Below, piece after piece: positions 63,434-64,000 of a DNA stretch of 64,000 nucleotides. The notes below the pieces were generated by a model that was not told the DNA's origin, made no database searches, and saw only the letters and a program-made list of their open reading frames with translations. This stretch comes from Desulforhopalus sp. IMCC35007 (GTDB lineage: Bacteria > Desulfobacterota > Desulfobulbia > Desulfobulbales > Desulfocapsaceae), in NCBI RefSeq assembly GCF_005116575.1, contig NZ_SWCN01000019.1, positions 52,266-116,265 on the forward strand. The letters run 5' to 3'. The first letter of the stretch is position 1, and each line of letters opens with the position of its first letter. The translations under genes were made by a program, and so were the position numbers.

Positions 63434-64000
63434 TTCATTGTATCCCGTGTTTTATACAGACTTTTTGTTTACCTTTTATACCATTCCCGTATGTCTCAAT
63501 TGTATGGAGACGTTTGTTACATAACCTGTTTGACGATCTTAAACAATACTCTTTTGGACGGTGGAAGCAAGACCTGTTACATTCCAGACGGTTAGGGGCT
63601 GCCTGGTGTAGTTTTAACTTTTCCCTGCATAGCTTTTTATATAGTGATGAGAACAGCGATAATCCAGGGGAAACAGTAATATTTCCAGCTATTCCCGTTT
63701 TAGGGCTGAATGTACAGTTTAAGAGCGGTTTTTCAACCATAGCCCCTTTGCGACGAGACATAATCTGAAGTCATACTCTCAAATTGTATTTATTTATAAT
63801 TTTTTGCAAATTTCACACTGATTTTAGCGCATTTTGACCATACGTATCCAACAATCTTGGAGATTTCGATTTTCCAAGCATATTTTTGATCTCTGATAAC
63901 TGAATAACCGCTAAACTATGGTACTGCTACGTCCGGCATACCTCTTTCAATGTGGGGCCATTTATTCCATGAGCTATGGCTCGTAAAATAGTTTCCATAG
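63434..64000. other. Window end without supported gene
   Basis: About 570 bp. The 108-aa minus frame at 63435-63761 and the 84-aa plus frame at 63514-63768 show no ribosome site and no recognisable motif. At the far end the minus strand reads METILRAIAHGINGPTLKEV, then CRT and a stop. This could be the tail of a gene lying beyond the window. Confidence 0.4.

Noticed and set aside
63435..63761. 108-aa minus-strand frame upstream of folE2
   Set aside because: No ribosome site, no motif and a composition unlike neighbouring genes.

Overview
The window is a stretch of a Gram-negative, anaerobic, sulfate-reducer-type chromosome, most likely a Desulfobacterota member of the Desulfobulbales type (inference from gene content, no search run). 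Pointers are a complete anaerobic (cbi-type) cobalamin arm, an aldehyde:ferredoxin oxidoreductase with its own MoaD and two MoeA proteins, a twelve-haem cytochrome c, a class I Fe-S fumarase, FolE2, many c-di-GMP proteins, and an in-frame UGA read as selenocysteine. I saw no rRNA, tRNA or CRISPR.

Layout. 1-690 is the end of a sigma-54 activator. 0.8-7.8 kb holds pepF, trpA and trpB (minus), fliW (plus), and a GalT/HIT-like protein coupled to rsmI (minus). 8-13.3 kb holds a selenocysteine-containing metal permease, pfkA, a DGC-domain zinc protein, a thioredoxin-like protein, a DUF2721 membrane protein and an RpfG-type HD-GYP regulator. 13.3-25.2 kb is the B12 region: a tightly overlapped minus-strand operon (gate-domain membrane protein, BtuC/D/F-type transporter, cbiA, C, D, ET, F, G, H), facing a plus-strand cobalamin riboswitch with terminator that controls cbiL. 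25.3-38.7 kb is mostly housekeeping: a left-handed beta-helix protein, lon, mltG, nadE, a multihaem cytochrome, hflX (apparent non-AUG start), PilZ, a small dual-CXXC protein, pyrE and glmS.

38.7-44.7 kb is an accessory zone. A pyroglutamate module (pcp plus a DUF979/DUF969 transporter with a divergent HTH regulator) is flanked by two gene graveyards. These hold degraded IS91-, IS4- and IS5/IS1182-like transposases, a histidine-kinase tail and a GGDEF tail. 44.7-51.5 kb has fumarase, small hypothetical proteins, a Pif1-like helicase, a pair of tiny paralogous genes (one only 52 aa), ychF and a PNPOx-like protein. 51.8-57.7 kb is the molybdenum/tungsten cofactor cluster (moaD, aor, moeA with a substrate-binding domain, moeA, and an uncharacterised 201-aa protein). 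57.9-63.4 kb has gpmI, darP, a membrane diguanylate cyclase with a small coiled-coil partner, and folE2.

The most notable item is the SO_0444-type Cu/Zn permease at 7955-9148. Two apparent half-genes are in one frame, joined by a UGA exactly at the first Cys of the conserved PLCSCG motif. A perfect 7-bp hairpin with a GGC loop follows 10 nt downstream, so this reads as a selenoprotein gene rather than a pseudogene.
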